Shown here: in pieces, positions 1 to 8,169 of the stretch
Layout: every line of letters begins with the position of its first letter
Position numbering within the stretch: the first letter of the stretch is position 1
NCBI RefSeq assembly: GCF_008329605.1
Contig: NZ_NPKO01000010.1
Coordinates: 62,001-126,000, forward strand
DNA length: 64,000 nt
Direction of reading: 5' to 3'
DNA from: Mycolicibacterium sp. P9-64
GTDB lineage: Bacteria > Actinomycetota > Actinomycetes > Mycobacteriales > Mycobacteriaceae
Notes under the pieces: model-generated
The model's input: only the letters and a program-made list of their open reading frames with translations
Database searches by the model: none
What the model was told of the DNA's origin: nothing
Translations under genes and position numbers: made by a program

Positions 1-1
1 G

Positions 2-115
2 CGCACCACCGAGATGTCGCCGGCGACCCGACGCAAGTTCATCGAGGTGGCCGCGGCGCTGGCCGAGCACTTCCCGACCAACGACGATCGCGAACGCACC
101 CGCGACCGGTTTTAG
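2..115 (+). CDS. 3' end of an unidentified gene (partial)
   Basis: An open frame enters from the left edge and ends at a TAG at 113-115, giving the last 37 residues of a protein that ends in ...RERTRDRF. The tail is charged and helical in character (LAEHFPTNDDRERTR). No family can be named from so short a piece. It converges on the next gene with only 3 bp between the two stop codons. Codon use (GC-rich third positions) matches the neighbours, so it is probably a real coding end rather than chance. Confidence 0.5.
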   Translation, partial: RTTEMSPATRRKFIEVAAALAEHFPTNDDRERTRDRF

Positions 116-118
116 CGT

Positions 119-868
119 TCAGCGCCAATCGATCTGGCTGATCACTGACTCGATCAGCTCCGCCGCGGCGGCGTCCACCGGCTGGCCCGCTTCCGCCGCG
201 ACGATCGCATCCTCGGACACCCCTGCCGCCTGCGCGGTCTCGCTGATGGTGAGGTTGGCCCGGCGCCGTGCCGCGTAGAGCCGCTGCCCGAGCGTCGCCG
301 TCGGAGCCGACGCGCTGAGCAGGGTCAGCTCGTCGATCTGGCGGCGCACCGTGCTGAGCGCCTTCAGAAGCGGGGGAGTGAGGCGGCCGATTCGCGCCGC
401 GCGCGCCGCCACTGCCTCGAGTTGTCGAAGGTCGGTGAGGATCGCGGTGACCCTGGGGGTGAAGGCCGGATCGTCGACCGGGGGTAGTGAACCGATGGTG
501 TCGCCGAGGGTGTTGACGGCGGCCTCGACTGCCTGGGCGATCAACGAGCCCTCGTCACTGCCGGCCGGTGGTCCGGCGGGCTCCGCAGGTGCGACGGAGC
601 CACCCCGCCTGATCCGCGCGATCGCGCCCGGTGGCCACTGCAGAATTTCTTCGAGCTTGGTCCGCGTCCGTTCTCGCGGCCAGCTGCGGCCCTTCTCGAA
701 CGCGATCAGCGCACCAGCGTTGATGATGCCGTCGGCCGCCAGGCTGCGCTGGCTGATGTCGAGCTCGCGGCGCCGCGCCGCAGCGGCGGCACCCGCGCGC
801 ACCATTCCCGGATCTACCTCGGAGTAGGCATCTTCGGCATCGGCAGTGGTGTCGACGCTGATCAACAT
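119..868 (-). CDS. Two-HTH (XRE-like) transcriptional regulator, Rv0023-like
   Basis: 249 residues with two helix-turn-helix regions. One is near residues 25-80 (ISQRSLAADGIINAGALIAFEKG, then WPPGAIARI). The second is at the C-terminus (TLGQRLYAARRRANLTISETAQAAGVSEDAIVAAEAG). An alanine- and proline-rich linker joins them. Length and position, divergent from a WhiB gene, match M. tuberculosis Rv0023 beside whiB5 (from memory of that locus). It is probably a cytoplasmic DNA-binding protein, with targets unknown. The ATG at 868 is followed 15 bp upstream by a shared divergent promoter region of about 290 bp. Confidence 0.8.
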   Translation of the reverse strand: MLISVDTTADAEDAYSEVDPGMVRAGAAAAARRRELDISQRSLAADGIINAGALIAFEKGRSWPRERTRTKLEEILQWPPGAIARIRRGGSVAPAEPAGPPAGSDEGSLIAQAVEAAVNTLGDTIGSLPPVDDPAFTPRVTAILTDLRQLEAVAARAARIGRLTPPLLKALSTVRRQIDELTLLSASAPTATLGQRLYAARRRANLTISETAQAAGVSEDAIVAAEAGQPVDAAAAELIESVISQIDWR

Positions 869-1154
869 CCCCTCCTGCCCAAGTGTTGCACCCTGATGTT
901 CGTGTCTACATTAGCCGGATTTTGCGTCGATGCTAACCGTTGCGTGTATCTCGTTTGAACCGTGTCACGTTCATTCTTGCAGATCCCCGGGCTTGCGATG
1001 GGCATCGCTACCCGCAGATCAGCAGCGATTTTTTGACCGCATCGGCGCCGCCGATCTTCGCTTCGGTTGTAACTGTTGCGACGCTACAGTTCTTCACGTA
1101 CATTCGAGCCATCGCGCCCAGCACGACTGTGGCGCTCGGATGAAGGAGCAAGAC
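869..1154. promoter_or_regulatory. Divergent intergenic region, Rv0023-like / whiB5
   Basis: 286 bp between the divergent regulator and the WhiB gene, more AT-rich than the coding sequence around it. An open frame from 930 runs into the WhiB gene, but its extra N-terminal residues look like translated non-coding DNA (irregular Cys and His content). I treat the region as promoter sequence. The AAGGAG at 1143-1148, 6 nt from the ATG at 1155, is the ribosome-binding site that fixes the whiB start. Confidence 0.5.
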
Positions 1155-1445
1155 ATGACCGCATTGGGTTGGGACGGGCTGCCAATAGGCGAGTGCACCC
1201 GCAATCCCGAGCGCTGGACGACCGTGGCCGACGAAGAGGCCAAGGCCATCTGCCGCCAGTGCCCACGTCGGTGGGCGTGCGCCCGCGAGGCAGTCGAACT
1301 GCCGAGGGCCGAAGGGCTGTGGGCAGGCGTCGTCATCCCCGAGGCAGGTCGTGGGCGGACGTTCGCGCTCCGACAGCTGCGGTCGTTGGCCGAACGAAAC
1401 GGCTACACCGTCCGCGCCAGGCGGCTCTTCCTGGAATCGGCCTGA
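1155..1445 (+). CDS. whiB5: WhiB-family [4Fe-4S] transcription factor, WhiB5-like
   Basis: 96 residues. Four cysteines at C14, C33, C36 and C42 form the WhiB pattern C-x18-C-x2-C-x5-C (the last three in ICRQCPRRWAC). They are followed by the turn motif EGLWAGVV (G[IVL]W-type) and a basic C-terminus (RARRLF) for DNA contact. The family binds a redox- and NO-sensitive 4Fe-4S cluster and acts with sigma factors. The neighbouring Rv0023-like gene and the nearby fha operon support WhiB5 rather than another paralogue, although it is shorter than the 139 residues I recall for the tubercle protein. Start chosen by AAGGAG at 1143-1148. Confidence 0.85.
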   Translation: MTALGWDGLPIGECTRNPERWTTVADEEAKAICRQCPRRWACAREAVELPRAEGLWAGVVIPEAGRGRTFALRQLRSLAERNGYTVRARRLFLESA

Positions 1446-1619
1446 CGGCTCGCATCGCTGCCGATCGAGGGGACGGCAGCGCTGCGAGCGCAACGGAATA
1501 GTCGGGCGCCGCTCGTGGTTGGGATGGTTCGACGGTGTCGAGCAATGCCCCGGGTACCACCCCAGAACAGTTGCTTCGTGCGACCACATGCCGAGAGGCG
1601 CACTGCCGGCACCGTCACC

Positions 1620-1653
1620 CGAGCCGTCGACGCACAATCGCGTCGACGGCTCG
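1620..1653 (+). terminator. Perfect 14-bp hairpin downstream of whiB5
   Basis: CGAGCCGTCGACGC (1620-1633) and its exact reverse complement (1640-1653) are separated by a 6-nt loop and followed by CTTCATTTCC. This GC-rich stem lies 175 bp after the whiB stop and 90 bp before the next start. It is probably a mycobacterial-type terminator without a long U tract. The remainder of 1446-1742 shows no convincing gene. Confidence 0.55.
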
Positions 1654-1742
1654 CTTCATTTCCCCGCATCGCGTATCCACAGGCCGAATCCCCTCGTGGA
1701 TGAATGTGCATCGGTGTCGGACTCCGGTCCTAGCGTGACGCC

Positions 1743-2192
1743 ATGACGTACTGGATCAACACCGTCAGCCGCGGCCACGTGCTACGCGGCGTGGCAGGCG
1801 GTTTCACGCAGGCCAACCACGGCAAACCACACATGTTGCGACGGATGGCGCGGGGCGACTGGATCATCTTCTACTCGCCCAAGACCGACTATCCCGACGG
1901 TGCACCGCTGCAAGCGTTCACCGCGATCGGGCAGGTCACCGACGACGAGGTCTACCAAGTCGACATGGACCCGCAGTTCCAGCCGTGGCGGCGCGGGGTC
2001 GAGTTCCTGCAGTGCTTGGAGACGCCCATCCGTCCGTTGCTCGACGACCTCGACTTCGTGGAGGACAAGTCGCGTTGGGGCTACCGCTTCCGGGCCGGTG
2101 TATTCGCGATCGACGAACACGACTTCAACGTGATCAAGGACGCGATGACCGGGCTAGTCTTGACGGGTGAGCAACACCGAGCAGGCACCTGA
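1743..2192 (+). CDS. EVE-domain protein (UPF0310 family)
   Basis: 149 residues filling one EVE domain. MTYWINTVSRGHVLRGVAGG opens the fold. It then has HGKPHMLRRMARGDWIIFYSP, the ligand-pocket region with the conserved GD.I.FYSP segment, and FTAIGQVTDDEVYQ. EVE domains belong to the PUA-like superfamily and are thought to bind modified bases in RNA or DNA. No partner domain is fused. Its last 26 bp overlap the start of the pirin gene, so the two are probably translated together. Confidence 0.85.
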   Translation: MTYWINTVSRGHVLRGVAGGFTQANHGKPHMLRRMARGDWIIFYSPKTDYPDGAPLQAFTAIGQVTDDEVYQVDMDPQFQPWRRGVEFLQCLETPIRPLLDDLDFVEDKSRWGYRFRAGVFAIDEHDFNVIKDAMTGLVLTGEQHRAGT

Positions 2193-3144
2193 CGAAGTCG
2201 CTTGCGCTGCTTCGCGATTCACCGGTGTGCTGCACCCGCGCGACGTTCCGTTGGGTGGCCCTCGAGCGATCCGGGTGCGCAGGACGCTCCCGCAACGTGA
2301 ACGCTCGCTGATCGGCGCGTGGTGCTTCGTCGACCACTACGGTCCGCACGACCTCAGCGCCGGACCGGGCATGGACGTCCCGCCCCATCCACACACCGGC
2401 CTGCAGACGGTGAGCTGGCTGTTCAGCGGCGAGGTGGAGCACCGCGATTCGGCAGGCGTGCACGCGATGATCCGTCCCGGCGAGCTCAACCTGATGACGG
2501 CGGGTGCCGGCATCTGCCACTCCGAGGTGTCCGTGGCCGGCGCGACGCCTGCGACGAGGTACCTGCACGGCGCGCAGTTGTGGGTTGCCCTTCCGGGCTC
2601 CGACCGTGAGACCGATCGCGGCTTCGCCCACTACGTACCCTCGCCGCTGGCCGTGGATGGTGCCCGCGTCCGCGTCTTCCTCGGCGAGCTGGCTGGGACG
2701 CGGTCACCGGTACACACCTTTACGCCACTGCTCGGCGCTCAAGTAGATCTCGGCCCCGGCGCGACAGTCACGTTCGACGTCGACCGGACCTTCGAGCACG
2801 GCGTGCTGCTCGATCATGGCAGCCTCGAAGCAGGCGCGGACGCGCTCGAGGTGGCCGATCTCTGGTACCAGTCGCCCGGGCACGACACACTGACGCTGAC
2901 CAACCGCGGCGAAGAACCGGCCCGCATGCTCCTGCTCGGTGGGCCGCCGTTCGGTGAGCAGTTGGTCATGTGGTGGAACTTCGTCGGCCGCAGCCACGAC
3001 GACATCGCCAGGTACCGCGAGATGTGGCAGGCCGAGGACGAACGCTTCGGCGTCGTCACCGGTTACCCAGGAGCCCGGTTGCCCGCTCCGCCACTCCCGA
3101 ACGGCAGGCTTCGGCCGCGACCAGGCGCCGAACCGCCTGCGTGA
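2167..3144 (+). CDS. Pirin-family bicupin protein
   Basis: 325 residues, GTG start inside the EVE gene. The N-terminal cupin carries the metal-site signatures HPHTGLQTVSWLFSGEVEHRDS and GELNLMTAGAGICHSE, which supply three His and one Glu. The pirin C-terminal cupin holds LLDHG...LLLGGPPFGEQLVMWWNFV. Pirins bind iron and act as quercetinase-like dioxygenases or redox-responsive cofactors; the substrate here is unknown. It is followed after 27 bp by a thioesterase-like gene, so EVE-pirin-thioesterase probably forms one transcript. Confidence 0.9.
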   Translation: MSNTEQAPDEVACAASRFTGVLHPRDVPLGGPRAIRVRRTLPQRERSLIGAWCFVDHYGPHDLSAGPGMDVPPHPHTGLQTVSWLFSGEVEHRDSAGVHAMIRPGELNLMTAGAGICHSEVSVAGATPATRYLHGAQLWVALPGSDRETDRGFAHYVPSPLAVDGARVRVFLGELAGTRSPVHTFTPLLGAQVDLGPGATVTFDVDRTFEHGVLLDHGSLEAGADALEVADLWYQSPGHDTLTLTNRGEEPARMLLLGGPPFGEQLVMWWNFVGRSHDDIARYREMWQAEDERFGVVTGYPGARLPAPPLPNGRLRPRPGAEPPA

Positions 3145-3171
3145 CCGTCGTCGCCGATATCGTCGACGGCG

Positions 3172-3996
3172 ATGACCACCGAACTGCCACCGGCGTACTT
3201 CCTGCGCGACGGCGCCGATTTTGTCCCCACCGACATCGCGAGGGGCCCGTGGGGGTCGTTCATGAGCGGCGTCTTCGTCGGCGGCATCCTCGGCCACGCC
3301 GTGGAGCGCGCAGTCGACGACCCGGATCTGCAGCCTGCCCGCCTGACCGTCGACCTGTTGAGGCCCGCCGCGATGACACCGATCCGGATCCGGACCGAGG
3401 TCGTGCGTCGGGGCCGACGGCTCGTGCTCGTCGAAGCGGAGATGACGCAGTCCGACAGCGACACCGTGGTGGCCAAGGCGAGCGCGCTCTTGCTCCGCAA
3501 GGGCGAACAGCCGCCGGGCTCGGTGTGGACACTGCCGGTGGTCATGCCGCCGTTTCCATCAGAGCCCGACGAGCCCCTCGACGCCGCCACGATGCTGATC
3601 TGGACCTACGGCAAGGATCCCGCCGTCGCCGGCCGCAACCTCGACCTATCGGAATGGCAGCACGACGGACCGAAGTTCGTCTGGATGCGCCACGTCAAGC
3701 CACTGGTCGACGGCGAACCCACGTCGGTGTTCACCCGCGCCGCGATGGCCGGTGACGTGGCCAGTTCGCTCACCCACTACGGCACCGACGGTCTGTACTT
3801 CATCAACGCCGACTACACGGTGACGCTGAGCAGGCTGCCCGACGGACCCGACATCGGATTGGCCGCTTTGACGCACTCCAGCCATGGCGGTGTCGCCACC
3901 GGAACGGCAGCGATGTTCGATCGCCGCGGACCGATCGGCACGGCGACGGCCACGGCCCTGTCGAACCCTGGCTTCTCGCCAGGATCGGCGGGCTGA
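3172..3996 (+). CDS. Acyl-CoA thioesterase-like (double hot-dog) protein
   Basis: 274 residues. The N-terminal half has the hot-dog thioesterase pattern GGILGHAVERAVDDP, TVDLLRPAAMTPIRIRTEVVRRGRRLVLVEAEM and VAKASALLL. The C-terminal half repeats the fold (TNADY-like FINADYTVTLSRLPDGPDIGLAALTHSS, then GTATATALSN). This is the domain order of mycobacterial thioesterase-family proteins that probably hydrolyse acyl-CoA. No specific substrate can be inferred. It converges with the next gene with a 4-bp gap. Confidence 0.75.
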   Translation: MTTELPPAYFLRDGADFVPTDIARGPWGSFMSGVFVGGILGHAVERAVDDPDLQPARLTVDLLRPAAMTPIRIRTEVVRRGRRLVLVEAEMTQSDSDTVVAKASALLLRKGEQPPGSVWTLPVVMPPFPSEPDEPLDAATMLIWTYGKDPAVAGRNLDLSEWQHDGPKFVWMRHVKPLVDGEPTSVFTRAAMAGDVASSLTHYGTDGLYFINADYTVTLSRLPDGPDIGLAALTHSSHGGVATGTAAMFDRRGPIGTATATALSNPGFSPGSAG

Positions 3997-4000
3997 CCGC

Positions 4001-4504
4001 TTAGGTCAGGTACTGGGCGGTCGAACCGGACACCGGCATCTGGGGCATGCCGAGCTTGCGATGGTCCCAGCTGCGCATCCGGGTCGGCACCACCCGCACC
4101 GCGATCCGGTTGTTCATCATCTGGTCGACGTAGGGCCGCATCTCTTCGGTGTACGGGGCGGTGTAGCGCTCCCACACGCTAATACCCACGCGCAGAAGAA
4201 GATCCGGGTCACTGTCGACGATTTCGGCGTGGCCGTCGATCGACACTCCACGCAGCGTGTCGTACGTCTTGCCGTCTTCGATCATCACGGTGATGGTCGG
4301 GTCGCGGCGCAGGTTGACTGCCTTCTGCGACTTGGCCTTGGTCTCGAACCAGACCTCACCGTCGATGACGGCGTACCACATGGCCACCAGGTGCGGCTTG
4401 CCGTCGGCCGACAGTGTCGCCATGGTCGCGGTACGGCTGTGATCGATGAACTCGACGATCTCGTCGTCGCTCATGACGATCTTGGAGCGCTCGTTCTTTC
4501 CCAT
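4001..4504 (-). CDS. PPOX-fold (FMN or F420 binding) oxidoreductase
   Basis: 167 residues with the pyridoxamine-phosphate-oxidase-like split beta-barrel: FIDHSRTATMATLSADGKPHLVAMWYAVIDGEVWFETKAKSQKAVNLRRDPTI is the cofactor-binding core, split here for reading around residues 18-75. Mycobacteria have many such FDOR proteins using F420 or FMN, and cofactor choice cannot be read reliably. It lies 12 bp downstream of the molybdopterin oxidoreductase on the same strand, so it may share that transcript. Confidence 0.75.
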   Translation of the reverse strand: MGKNERSKIVMSDDEIVEFIDHSRTATMATLSADGKPHLVAMWYAVIDGEVWFETKAKSQKAVNLRRDPTITVMIEDGKTYDTLRGVSIDGHAEIVDSDPDLLLRVGISVWERYTAPYTEEMRPYVDQMMNNRIAVRVVPTRMRSWDHRKLGMPQMPVSGSTAQYLT

Positions 4505-4516
4505 CCCGAATCTCTA

Positions 4517-6781
4517 TCAGGCGCTTGCAGCCGCCACGGTCACCGGGATGCCGTTGAGTGCCCCGTTTCCGGACGGCTCGTCGAGGAACTCAGGCGGCGA
4601 CAGCACATTGGTGTTGACGCCGGGGGAGTCGTTGGCGACCGCCAGTCGGGTGCCGGGCTTGCCGTGGCCCCAGCCGTGCGGCATCGACACCACCCCGGGC
4701 TTGATCGCTTCGGTGACCTCCACCGGTACGTCGATCTGGCCGGCCGACGACGTGACGGTGACGACGTCGCCGCTGGCCACACCGCGCCGGCCTGCGTCGT
4801 CGCGATGCATCAGCAGGGTGCATCGCTCCTTGCCCTTCATCAATGGCGCGACGTTGTGCAGCCAGGAGTTGTTGGACCTCAGGTGCCTTCGGCTGACCAG
4901 GACCAGTTCGTCGGGCTCGCGGTCGAGGCGGGTGGCCAGCCTGGGCAGGTCGTCGAGCAGGTACTGCGGGGCGAGGCGCACCTTGCCGTCGGCGGTGCCC
5001 AGAACGCCGGGTAACTGCGGGATCATCGGTCCGTAGTTGATGCCGTCGGGTTGCGCCTTGAGCTTCTCCAGAGTGAGGCCGTCGGGGTTCTCGCCGTAGC
5101 GATCGCCGAACGGACCGGTGCGCAGCGTCAGGTCCAACACCCGTTCGGGGCCGCCGGCCAAACCAGTTGAGTCGTAGTGCTTGCGGAGCTGCGCGCCGTC
5201 GAGCCCCTGGGTGAACGCCATGTAGTCGAAGAACCCGTCATCGATTGCGGCGACGTCGACGTCCTCCGCCGGAGTGCCCGTGCACAGCCCGGTGAGCCGG
5301 ATCAGGATCTCCCACTCCTCGGGGCGGTCGGCATCGTCGGCCTGGAACACGGGCGGGGAGTAGTTCGCGATGCTGTTCACCGCGAAGTTCAGGATCAGAT
5401 CGTCGTGGTGCGGCTGCTCCAATGGCGAGAGGCCAGGCAGGATGACGTCGGCGTGCCGGGTGGTCTCGTTGAGCCAGAGGTCGACGGAGATCATCGCCTC
5501 CAGCTGGGGCAGCGCCTCGTCGAGTTTGTCGCCTCGAGGCGTGGACAGCACCGGGTTGCCCGCGACGGTGATGAGCGCCTTGATCTGGCCCTCCCCCGGC
5601 GTCGCGATCTCCTCGGCCATGCACGACACCGGTACCTGACCCAGCACCTCCTTCGCGCCTCGCACGCGGGTGCGGAACCGGCCGAATTCGGCGAGGCCGT
5701 CCTCGAGGCCCGGCTGGGGCTGGACGGTGATCGACCACGCCGCCGCGCGGGGGAACATGAGTCCGCCTGGGGCGTCGAAGTGCGCGGTCAGAATGTTGAC
5801 CACGTCCACGAGCCAGCTGGCTAGGCTGCCAAACTCCTGGTTGCACAACCCGATTCGGCCGTATACGACTGCCCGCGGCGTACTGGCCAGTGTGCGGGCG
5901 AGTTCCCTGATCCGTTTCGCGGTGATGCCGGTGGCCTCGGCGACGCGCTCCGGTGACCAGTCGGCGGCCACCTCCTTCATCCGTGCGAGACCGTCGACGA
6001 AGGGCTCGACGGCACCGAGCGAAACCAGGCCCTCGTCGAACAGGGTGTGCACGACGGCGAGCAGGAACGCCGCATCCGTTCCCGGGGTGATGGGTAGCCA
6101 CTCGTCGGCGCGCGCGGCAGTGGCGGTGCGGACCGGATCGATGACGATCACCTTGCCGCGCTTGCGGATTCCGTCGATGATGCCCATCACGTCGGGGGCG
6201 GCGAGCAGCGATCCCTGGGATGCCGCGGGGTTGGCTCCCATCACGACCAGCAGGTCGGTGCGCTGGATGTCGGGAACTGGAAACAGCCACCAGCCGCCGT
6301 ACATCAGATGCGACGACAGGTTCTTGGGCCACTGATCTATGGTGCCCGGCGAGTAGGTCATTGGCATGCCCGACATGCCAAGCAGCACACCGGCGTAGCG
6401 GGCCAGCGAGAAGGAATGCGCCAGTGGGTTCCCGGTGTAGGCGGTCACCGCGCCGATCCCGTACTTCTGGATGACGGGGGTCAGCAGTTCGGTGCACCGC
6501 CTGAACGCTGCGTCCCAGCTGACCTCCTGCCACTCTCCGTCGACCTTGATCATGGGCTGGCGGATGCGGTCGGGATCCTCGTGCACCGCGCCGAGCGTGG
6601 CGCCCTTCGGGCAGATGTGACCGGCGCTCCAGGTGTCTGCGCGGTTGGCGCGGATACTGGCTACCTTGCCGTCGGCAACCTGAATTTCCAACCCGCACAT
6701 GGCTTCACACAGTGGGCATGTGTAGAGATGCAGGCCGTCTTCGCCGATGCCCGCCAACTGCCTCGTGGATCCGGTGGTCAT
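4517..6781 (-). CDS. Molybdopterin oxidoreductase with N-terminal [4Fe-4S] domain, Rv0197-like
   Basis: 754 residues. The N-terminal Fe4S-MGD motif is YTCPLCEAMCGLEIQV...HICPKG (C-x2-C-x3-C-x~30-C). The large molybdopterin domain follows (VMGANPAASQGS, VIDPVRTATAARADEWLPITPGTDAAFLLA). The C-terminal MGD-binding domain includes RRHLRSNNSWLHN and GWGHGKPGTRLAVAND. The region where formate dehydrogenases carry a Cys or Sec ligand (HSFSLARYAGVL) has neither, so formate dehydrogenase activity is unlikely. Length and the divergent TetR gene match Rv0196-Rv0197. The start at 6781 was chosen over 6808 because GAGGGAG (6790-6796 on the plus strand as CTCCCTC) lies 8 nt upstream. Confidence 0.85.
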   Translation of the reverse strand: MTTGSTRQLAGIGEDGLHLYTCPLCEAMCGLEIQVADGKVASIRANRADTWSAGHICPKGATLGAVHEDPDRIRQPMIKVDGEWQEVSWDAAFRRCTELLTPVIQKYGIGAVTAYTGNPLAHSFSLARYAGVLLGMSGMPMTYSPGTIDQWPKNLSSHLMYGGWWLFPVPDIQRTDLLVVMGANPAASQGSLLAAPDVMGIIDGIRKRGKVIVIDPVRTATAARADEWLPITPGTDAAFLLAVVHTLFDEGLVSLGAVEPFVDGLARMKEVAADWSPERVAEATGITAKRIRELARTLASTPRAVVYGRIGLCNQEFGSLASWLVDVVNILTAHFDAPGGLMFPRAAAWSITVQPQPGLEDGLAEFGRFRTRVRGAKEVLGQVPVSCMAEEIATPGEGQIKALITVAGNPVLSTPRGDKLDEALPQLEAMISVDLWLNETTRHADVILPGLSPLEQPHHDDLILNFAVNSIANYSPPVFQADDADRPEEWEILIRLTGLCTGTPAEDVDVAAIDDGFFDYMAFTQGLDGAQLRKHYDSTGLAGGPERVLDLTLRTGPFGDRYGENPDGLTLEKLKAQPDGINYGPMIPQLPGVLGTADGKVRLAPQYLLDDLPRLATRLDREPDELVLVSRRHLRSNNSWLHNVAPLMKGKERCTLLMHRDDAGRRGVASGDVVTVTSSAGQIDVPVEVTEAIKPGVVSMPHGWGHGKPGTRLAVANDSPGVNTNVLSPPEFLDEPSGNGALNGIPVTVAAASA

Positions 6782-6811
6782 TGGACTGTCTCCCTCGTCC
6801 TGCTTCATGCG

Positions 6812-6850
6812 ACCGTTTGTTGTGACACACTGTAACGACTAATCGGCGGC
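6812..6850. promoter_or_regulatory. Candidate TetR operator in the divergent promoter
   Basis: The 82-bp gap between the oxidoreductase and tetR contains TGTGACACA (an odd-length palindrome near 6821-6829), within GTTGTGACACACTGTAAC. It is placed where a TetR repressor would control both divergent genes. Position and partial symmetry are the only evidence. Confidence 0.35.
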
Positions 6851-6863
6851 CGAGGGAGCAAAC

Positions 6864-7457
6864 GTGGAGACCAGTCCGGCGACGCCGCGGCACCGCCGCC
6901 AGGGGTCGCGGCGTGATCCGTCGATCGACGCCTCGGTACTGGAGGCCACCCGTCGCCTATTGGTGGAACGGGGATACTCGGCGACCACCATCGACCTCAT
7001 CGCGACCACCGCAGGGGTCAGCAGGCCCGCCATCTATCGCAGGTGGACTTCGAAGGCGCAGCTCGTGCACGAAGCGGCGTTCCCGGACGTGGGCCCCGGA
7101 GTTCCCGCCGATGACTTCGTCGCCGAGATCACCCGACTCTGCCACGGCGCCATCGCCATGTACGGCGACCCCGTGGTACGCGAAGCGATACCCGGCCTGC
7201 TCGTCGACCTTCGCTCGGACCGCCGGATGCGACGGGTCCTCAGTGACCGACTCGAGGCCGCCGTGCGCGGCCGACTGGCCACGCGCCTCGACGAAGAAGT
7301 GACCAACGGAGTGGCCAGGCCGGTCATCAGCGCGGACACCATCCTGGACGTGATCGCGGGCGGCGCCTGGTACGCCGTGTGCGTGCGCCGAGTCAAGGAC
7401 ACCGACCGCGCCGCACGTGAGCTCGCGCTTCTGGTGCTGCGCGGTGTGATGTCCTAG
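6864..7457 (+). CDS. TetR-family transcriptional regulator, Rv0196-like
   Basis: 197 residues, GTG start with GAGGGAG at 6852-6858. The N-terminal TetR helix-turn-helix is clear (TRRLLVERGYSATTIDLIATTAGVSRPAIYRRW, near residues 30-65). The C-terminal ligand domain is of the TetR_C type (AIPGLLVDLRSDRRMRRVLSDRL). It is divergent from the molybdopterin oxidoreductase and probably regulates it and itself. The inducer is unknown. Confidence 0.9.
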   Translation: METSPATPRHRRQGSRRDPSIDASVLEATRRLLVERGYSATTIDLIATTAGVSRPAIYRRWTSKAQLVHEAAFPDVGPGVPADDFVAEITRLCHGAIAMYGDPVVREAIPGLLVDLRSDRRMRRVLSDRLEAAVRGRLATRLDEEVTNGVARPVISADTILDVIAGGAWYAVCVRRVKDTDRAARELALLVLRGVMS

Positions 7458-7463
7458 CGGCCG

Positions 7464-7892
7464 TCAGGCGGTCTTGCCGAGCATCGGCAGCAGCAGCCTG
7501 CGGCGGGCACCGATCTCGTCGGCGAAGTGATTGAGCGCCACCGGCAACGAACGCGCAATGGTCACCGGGTCGTCATCCGTCAGCCCGAGTGCGTCGACGG
7601 CCTCGTCGCACGCAACCAGCGCCCACTCGACACCAGCGGCGACGCAACGCTCGTCGACCGCGTCCAGCAGTGAACCGCAGTCGCCGCGAAGCGACTGGAC
7701 CCCGGAGAGATCGAGCACGAAGGGCTTGTCGCCGAGGATGAAGCGACTTGCGTAGGCCGTGAGCCGGTCGAGATTGCCCTGGTGGATGGCGCCGCTGACG
7801 CCGACCACGGTGGCCAGTTGACGGCAGTGCGCATGGATCTGAGCGCCGTCGCAATCGAAGGCGGGGTTTCCGTACCGGAAGGTGGTAGTCAT
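7464..7892 (-). CDS. STAS-domain protein
   Basis: 142 residues beginning MTTTFRYGNPAFDC. The frame extends 20 residues further, but GAGG lies 7 nt before the ATG at 7892. The core VVGVSGAIHQGNLDRL...PFVLDLSGVQSLRGDCGSLLDAVDERC is the STAS fold of anti-sigma-factor antagonists. The usual phospho-acceptor serine in the D-S-S-G turn is replaced (GDCG), so classic partner-switch phosphorylation may not occur. The stop is 6 bp from the tetR stop. No anti-sigma kinase is adjacent. Confidence 0.75.
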   Translation of the reverse strand: MTTTFRYGNPAFDCDGAQIHAHCRQLATVVGVSGAIHQGNLDRLTAYASRFILGDKPFVLDLSGVQSLRGDCGSLLDAVDERCVAAGVEWALVACDEAVDALGLTDDDPVTIARSLPVALNHFADEIGARRRLLLPMLGKTA

Positions 7893-8169
7893 GGGAAGCC
7901 TCATTTCGATGATCAGCTCGGTGCGAACCTCGATTCCGAACGTATGCCGCAAATCTAAGGCGTCGGGGAGCTGCGTCTAATACTCTGGTGAGAACGGTTT
8001 TTCGCGCTACAGATGTGGCGCGGGCAACATCGCCCGACGGTTTGATGGCGAGCATTTCCGGGTATCCCGGCGGCCCCCGGGTGGGTGCCGGTACACCTCG
8101 ACGCGACCCACGCCCGACGGCTCCGTTATACCCTCTGCGCACTGGACCCCTTCACGAGAACGTCAGGAC

